Made by a program: the position numbers and the translations under genes. A stretch of 64,000 nucleotides of DNA, taken from positions 78,864,126-78,928,125 of the forward strand of contig OZ005649.1 of the NCBI GenBank assembly GCA_963930645.1. Reading direction: 5' to 3'. Position 1 is the first letter of the stretch. Each line of letters starts with the position of its first letter. The notes beneath the pieces are model-generated. The model had not been told where the DNA came from. It saw only the letters and a program-made list of their open reading frames with translations, and did no database searches. This document shows, in pieces, positions 56,966 to 64,000 of this stretch. The stretch comes from Salticus scenicus. Its lineage: Eukaryota > Arthropoda > Arachnida > Araneae > Salticidae.

Positions 56966-59900
56966 CTAGCAGGCTACGCCCGCTTTGCTGGTCACTATTT
57001 TTAAAGGAATCACAATAATTAATGAATTCTCAAAATTGTATTAATTTTTTATCATGTTGTTAAAAAGAGAAAAAAAAATTCTGATCGGGAAAAATGTCGC
57101 ACCGGGACCCCACTGCCTTCGGCAGCGTAGACCCGTACGCTGCGCACCCGTATCCCTTCACCATCCTTATGACTTCTCAAAATTCCATGTTATTACTCAT
57201 AAACTTTCATTCTTAAAAAAAGGAATTTAAAAAATATATCATTTATCATCGTGTAAAAACTCACACCTGGACCCCGCTGCCTTAGGCAGCGCATATCCAT
57301 GCGCGCTTGTGAGGATATACGTGCAATGTGCACGTATATTCCTTCTCAACTCAAACTTTTATTATTAAGAAAATAAAATTAAAAAAAAAATTATCATCAG
57401 GTGAAAACTCGCACCGGATCCCAAACGCATGCGCGATGCGCGCGCACGTGTTAAGATAACGTGCGCTGCACGCACATATTCTGAAATGAAACTTTTATTC
57501 TTAAGAGAAGAAAATTTTAAAAATCATTTCTCATCAGGTAAAAAGTCGCACCGGGTCCCCACTGCCTTCGGCAGCGCACTCTCGTACTCGCTGCGCGCGA
57601 CTATCCCTTCCCCACTCTTTCAGCCCCTACTAATTAACCTACATATACCAATTTTTATCGGTCTAACTCGATTAGCTGAGATGCAAAAGTAAACCTAGAA
57701 ATTATTTTAATTAGTAGCTGAGATACCAAAGATAACCGATTCAGGAAACCTCAAAACGTGTCAATCAGGTGAAATCTCGAATCCCACTTTCGATAATATA
57801 AAAGTACTCTAAAATATCTTTCGAATGATGCATTAAAAATAATTTAATCATAATTAGAATTTGAAATATTGAAATCTTAAAATATTACAGCGCCATCTGA
57901 CGGTAGAAATTTCTGTAATCTGCTGTTCAATTCCAAATCAACAAAGCTTTCTAATGATGTATTACTTATGAAATTATTTTAATTATTAGTTGAGATACAA
58001 AAGAAAACTGACTCAGGAGACCTCAAAACGTGTAAATCTGGTGAAAACTTTCGATAATTTAAAAGAACTTTAAAATATCTTTCGAATGACGTATTAAAAA
58101 TAATTTAATTAGAAATTGAAATATGGAAATTTTAAAATATCTGGCGTTAGAAATTCCTGTAATCTACTGTTCAATTCCAAATCAACAAAGCTTTCAAATG
58201 ATGTATTACTTATGAAATTATTTTAATTATTAGTTGAGATACAAAAGAAAACCTAATCAGGACACCTCAAAACGTGTAAATTGGGTGAAATCTCGAATTT
58301 CACTTTCGATAATATAAAAGTACTTTAAAATATTTTTCGAATGATGTATTAACATCAATTTAATAATAATTAGAATTTGAAATATTGAAATTTTAAAATA
58401 TTACAACGCCATCTGGCGGTAGAAATTTGTGTAATCTTCTGTTCGATTCCAAATCAACAAATCTTTCAAATGATGTATTACTTATGAAATTATTTTAATT
58501 AGTAGCTGAGATACAAAAGAAAACCGATTCAGGAGACCTCAAAACGTGTAAATTAGGTGAAATCTCGAATCCCACTTTCGATAGTATAAAAGTAATTTAA
58601 AATATCTTTCGAATGATGTATTAAAAATAATTTAATCATATTCAGAATTCGAAATATTGAAATTTAAAAATATTACAGCGCCATCTGACGGTAGAAAATT
58701 CTGTAATCTACTGTTCAATTCTAAATCAACAAAGCTATCAAATAATGTATTACTTATAAAATTATTTCAATTAGTAGCTGAGATACAAAAGAAAACCTAA
58801 TCAGGAAACCTTAAAACGTGTAAATCACGTGAAATCTCGAATTCCATTACTTATGATGGTCGGTTACTGGAATGTGACAGAAATTTTTGGCGTCTGCTCT
58901 TAAAATTCAATTCAAAAAATTTTCAAAATGACATATTACTTTTGAAATTATGCTAATTAGAAGCTGAGATACAAAAATGATATAAACACTATTATAAAAC
59001 GATTTACGTCTGACTTTTTCGTGGTTTTCTCCGAAACTTGCGTAATTCCGGGCTGAATACTGTTAAAAATCCATAGTATGAAATATGAAAGGAGTATCAG
59101 AATTCGAAATTCTGCAAAATATAAAAGAATAAAGGCGTTCTGGGTTTTCCGTTGTTTTCTCCGAAACAACCGTTCCTTTTCTACGTTTTTTCCCCTCCCT
59201 CCCTTTCCGTCCCTTCTAATAATTTTACACTTGAAAATATCCGCAATCGATTTATCTTTCCTTGAAACCTAATAATAACAATTTCAAACGCTGTAACTCT
59301 TTTTATTTTTTTATTTTATTTATTTTTTTTTTCTGGCCGTTTGCTTCCCCCCCCCTCCCCCTCAAGCCCTTCCTAATAATTCTACACTTTCAAAAATATT
59401 CAGAATCGAAATATCGGGCGTTAAAAAGAAATATTACGAAATTTCAACGGCATATCTCAATTAAAAAAAATAATACAAAATTTAATCTAATTTTTTTGTT
59501 TATCCACATACTTTCATGAAAATTTAACAGTAGCTTTATAATATGCTGTCTAGGCCGAATATGAATTCAAATGTAACGTGAATTAAAATTTGAAAAAAAT
59601 TGAAAATTGCAATATTTTTCCCCACTACAAAACACGTGACATCTTGATCGGTTGCAATCATTTCCTTTTTCGAGGCAGACGATGGGTCTTCATGTCTGGC
59701 ATTTGAAATGATGTTGCCACAGAAAATTCATACTTTAGTTAATTTTAAAAAATCTAATTGTTGTACCGATAAACCACTTGCACACTTAGATTCAGAAAAA
59801 ATGCCCCTTTCATTTGGTATCGAAATTGTAACGATCGGACAAATATTTCTAATTTATTTTCCACTTTTTCTGCTTTGAGATCGCTTTTAGATTAGACATG

Positions 59901-60040
59901 AGTGGACATTTTAATTAATATCTCCACAACTAATTAAAATTTTTAAATTCTGTTTCGAGGAAAACATCGGAAAGGCTCCAGAGCATCCGTATGTCAATTT
60001 TTGTACTTCTGCGTTCAATAGGGGCTGAACGTATAAAAGA

Positions 60041-60087
<47 letters not shown>

Positions 60088-60124
60088 AACCTTTCCTTTT
60101 ATTATTATAGATTATTATTATAGA
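56966..60124 (-). mobile_element. Helitron, family H2, unit 3
   Basis: 3.16 kb, from CTAG at 56966 to the 5' terminus at 60124. Almost base-for-base identical to unit 4. The GACA run lies at 60044-60088. No ORF beyond chance frames inside the GC-rich repeats. Confidence 0.92.
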
Positions 60125-63100
60125 CTAGCAGGCTACGCCCGCTTTGCTGGTCACTATTTTTAAAGGAATCACAATAATTAATGAATTCTCAAAATTGTAT
60201 TAATTTTTTATCATGTTGTTAAAAAGAGAAAAAAAAATTATGATCGGGAAAAATGTCGCACCGGGACCCCACTGCCTTCGGCAGCGTAGACCCGTACGCT
60301 GCGCACCCGTATCCCTTCACCATCCTTATGACTTCTCAAAATTCCATGTTATTACTCATAAACTTTCATTCTTAAAAAAAGGAATTTTAAAAATATATCA
60401 TTTATCATCGTGTAAAAACTCACACCTGGACCCCGCTGCCTTAGGCAGCGCATATCCATGCGCGCTTGTGAGGATATACGTGCAATGTGCACGTATATTC
60501 CTTCTCAACTCAAACTTTTATTATTAAGAAAATAAAATTAAAAAAAAAATTATCATCAGGTGAAAACTCGCACCGGATCCCAAACGCATGCGCGATGCGC
60601 GCGCACGTGTTAAGATAACGTGCGCTGCACGCACATATTCTGAAATGAAACTTTTATTCTTAAGAGAAGAAAATTTTAAAAATCATTTCTCATCAGGTAA
60701 AAAGTCGCACCGGGTCCCCACTGCCTTCGGCAGCGCACTCTCGTACTCGCTGCGCGCGACTATCCCTTCCCCACTCTTTCAGCCCCTACTAATTAACCTA
60801 CATATACCAATTTTTATCGGTCTAACTCGATTAGCTGAGATGCAAAAGTAAACCTAGAAATTATTTTAATTAGTAGCTGAGATACCAAAGATAACCGATT
60901 CAGGAAACCTCAAAACGTGTCAATCAGGTGAAATCTCGAATCCCACTTTCGATAATATAAAAGTACTCTAAAATATCTTTCGAATGATGCATTAAAAATA
61001 ATTTAATCATAATTAGAATTTGAAATATTGAAATCTTAAAATATTACAGCGCCATCTGACGGTAGAAATTTCTGTAATCTGCTGTTCAATTCCAAATCAA
61101 CAAAGCTTTCTAATGATGTATTACTTATGAAATTATTTTAATTATTAGTTGAGATACAAAAGAAAACTGACTCAGGAGACCTCAAAACGTGTAAATCTGG
61201 TGAAAACTTTCGATAATTTAAAAGAACTTTAAAATATCTTTCGAATGACGTATTAAAAATAATTTAATTAGAAATTGAAATATGGAAATTTTAAAATATC
61301 TGGCGTTAGAAATTCCTGTAATCTACTGTTCAATTCCAAATCAACAAAGCTTTCAAATGATGTATTACTTATGAAATTATTTTAATTATTAGTTGAGATA
61401 CAAAAGAAAACCTAATCAGGACACCTCAAAACGTGTAAATTGGGTGAAATCTCAAATTTCACTTTCGATAATATAAAAGTACTTTAAAATATTTTTCGAA
61501 TGATGTATTAACATCAATTTAATAATAATTAGAATTTGAAATATTGAAATTTTAAAATATTACAACGCCATCTGGCGGTAGAAATTTGTGTAATCTTCTG
61601 TTCGATTCCAAATCAACAAATCTTTCAAATGATGTATTACTTATGAAATTATTTTAATTAGTAGCTGAGATACAAAAGAAAACCGATTCAGGAGACCTCA
61701 AAACGTGTAAATTAGGTGAAATCTCGAATCCCACTTTCGATAGTATAAAAGTAATTTAAAATATCTTTCGAATGATGTATTAAAAATAATTTAATCATAT
61801 TCAGAATTCGAAATATTGAAATTTAAAAATATTACAGCGCCATCTGGCGGTAGAAAATTCTGTAATCTACTGTTCAATTCTAAATCAACAAAGCTATCAA
61901 ATAATGTATTACTTATAAAATTATTTCAATTAGTAGCTGAGATACAAAAGAAAACCTAATCAGGAAACCTTAAAACGTGTAAATCACGTGAAATCTCGAA
62001 TTCCATTACTTATGATGGTCGGTTACTCGAATGTGACAGAAATTTTTGGCGTCTGCTCTTAAAATTCAATTCAAAAAATTTTCAAAATGACATATTACTT
62101 TTGAAATTATGCTAATTAGAAGCTGAGATAAAAAAATGATATAAACACTATTATAAAACGATTTACGTCTGACTTTTTCGTGGTTTTCTCCGAAACTTGC
62201 GTAATTCCGGGCTGAATACTGTTAAAAATCCATAGTATGAAATATGAAAGGAGTATCAGAATTCGAAATTCTGCAAAATATAAAAGAATAAAGGCGTTCT
62301 GGGTTTTCCGTTGTTTTCTCCGAAACAACCGTTCCTTTTCTACGTTTTTGCCCCTCCCCCCCTTTCCGTCCCTTCTAATAATTTTACACTTGAAAATATC
62401 CGCAATCGATTTATCTTTCCTTGAAACCTAATAATAACAATTTCAAACGCTGTAACTCTTTTTATTTTTTTATTTTATTTATTTTTTTTTTTTTCTGGCC
62501 GTTTGCTTCCCCCCCCCCTCCCCCTCAAGCCCTTCCTAATAATTCTACACTTTCAAAAATATTCAGAATCGAAATATCGGGCGTTAAAAAGAAATATTAC
62601 GAAATTTCAACGGCATATCTCAATTAAAAAAAATAATACAAAATTTAATCTAATTTTTTTGTTTATCCACATACTTTCATGAAAATTTAACAGTAGCTTT
62701 ATAATATGCTGTCTAGGCCGAATATGAATTCAAATGTAACGTGAATTAAAATTTGAAAAAAATTGAAAATTGCAATATTTTTCCCCACTACAAAACACGT
62801 GACATCTTGATCGGTTGCAATCATTTCCTTTTTCGAGGCAGACGATGGGTCTTCATGTCTGGCATTTGAAATGATGTTGCCACAGAAAATTCATACTTTA
62901 GTTAATTTTAAAAAATCTAATTGTTGTACCGATAAACCACTTGCACACTTAGATTCAGAAAAAATGCCCCTTTCATTTGGTATCGAAATTGTAACGATCG
63001 GACAAATATTTCTAATTTATTTTCCACTTTTTCTGCTTTGAGATCGCTTTTAGATTAGACATGAGTGGACATTTTAATTAATATCTCCACAACTAATTAA

Positions 63101-63203
63101 AATTTTTAAATTCTGTTTCGAGGAAAACATCGGAAAGGCTCCAGAGCATCCGTATGTCAATTTTTGTACTTCTGCGTTCAATAGGGGCTGAACGTATAAA
63201 AGA

Positions 63204-63277
<74 letters not shown>

Positions 63278-63298
63278 CTTTCCTTTTATTATTATAGA
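60125..63298 (-). mobile_element. Helitron, family H2, unit 4
   Basis: 3.17 kb, from CTAG at 60125 to TCTATAATAATAAAAGG at 63298. Its junction with unit 5 is exact, CTAG directly followed by TC, without the 13-bp duplication seen at the other junctions. Confidence 0.92.
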
Positions 63299-64000
63299 CT
63301 AGCAGGCTACGCCCGCTTTGCTGGTCACTATTTTTAAAGGAATCACAATAATTAATGAATTCTCAAAATTGTATTAATTTTTTATCATGTTGTTAAAAAG
63401 AGAAAAAAAAATTCTGATCGGGAAAAATGTCGCACTGGGACCCCACTGCCTTCGGCAGCGTAGACCCGTACGCTGCGCACCCGTATCCCTTCACCATCCT
63501 TATGACTTCTCAAAATTCCATGTTATTACTCATAAACTTTCATTCTTAAAAAAAGGAATTTAAAAAATATATCATTTATCATCGTGTAAAAACTCACACC
63601 TGGACCCCGCTGCCTTAGGCAGCGCATATCCATGCGCGCTTGTGAGGATATACGTGCAATGTGCACGTATATTCCTTCTCAACTCAAACTTTTATTATTA
63701 AGAAAATAAAATTAAAAAAAAAATTATCATCAGGTGAAAACTCGCACCGGATCCCAAACGCATGCGCGATGCGCGCGCACGTGTTAAGATAACGTGCGCT
63801 GCACGCACATATTCTGAAATGAAACTTTTATTCTTAAGAGAAGAAAATTTTAAAAATCATTTCTCATCAGGTAAAAAGTCGCACCGGGTCCCCACTGCCT
63901 TCGGCAGCGCACTCTCGTACTCGCTGCGCGCGACTATCCCTTCCCCACTCTTTCAGCCCCTACTAATTAACCTACATATACCAATTTTTATCGGTCTAAC
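63299..64000 (-). mobile_element. Helitron, family H2, unit 5, cut by window end
   Basis: Starts with the 3' CTAG terminus at 63299 and repeats the first 700 bp of the other units, including the GC-rich repeats (63410-63930). The array therefore continues beyond the window. Confidence 0.92.

Overview
The window is eukaryotic repeat-rich intergenic DNA, very AT-rich, with long homopolymer runs and TTTA, TA and GACA microsatellites. I see no complete host gene. The retroelement proteins, the Helitron ends and the tRNA-derived SINE fit an arthropod, most likely an arachnid such as a spider; this is an inference, not a proof. Almost everything recognisable is mobile DNA, and the layout below is a nest of transposons.

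Region by region: 1-2700 holds foldback/MITE elements and a dead Penelope-like (PLE) reverse-transcriptase fragment. 4508-8161 is a PLE: an uninterrupted 778-residue RT plus GIY-YIG ORF on the minus strand, joined head to head to an inverted 3' partial copy of itself, each half ending in a hammerhead ribozyme. 8558-9598 is a Tigger/pogo-like element, followed by a tRNA-Thr-like SINE. 10621-13867 is a Helitron on the plus strand with exact TC...CTAG ends in an A/T target, filled with satellite-like repeats. 16230-21440 is an LTR retrotransposon on the minus strand with two LTRs, a polypurine tract, a CAGT target duplication and one Gag-protease ORF, but no pol. 23797-24421 is a solo LTR.

29557-36160 holds two Helitrons of a second family in a head-to-tail tandem on the minus strand; one carries a broken THAP zinc-finger fragment, the other a nested foldback element. 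39608-40828 is a decayed second PLE family with the same inverted-tail architecture and its own hammerheads. 43469-43650 is the 3' end of a dead LINE. 46451-47309 is a mariner-like foldback MITE. 47759-48022 is a Helitron Rep fragment next to a G-rich minisatellite. 49205-49730 is a CCCGACA minisatellite. 51086 to the window end is a head-to-tail array of at least five Helitrons of a third family (four whole units of 2.7-3.2 kb, then a partial one), some nearly identical.

A dispersed tandem repeat with a unit of about 174 bp and a TACAGGGACAC core recurs at five loci (14.2, 21.7, 27.3, 37.4 and 50.2 kb). The most interesting signals are the self-cleaving PLE ribozymes with palindromic stem III, the tandem Helitron concatemers with exact CTAG/TC junctions, the regularly spaced CTCF-consensus-like boxes inside the third Helitron family, and the gag-protease-only LTR element with an unusual domain order.
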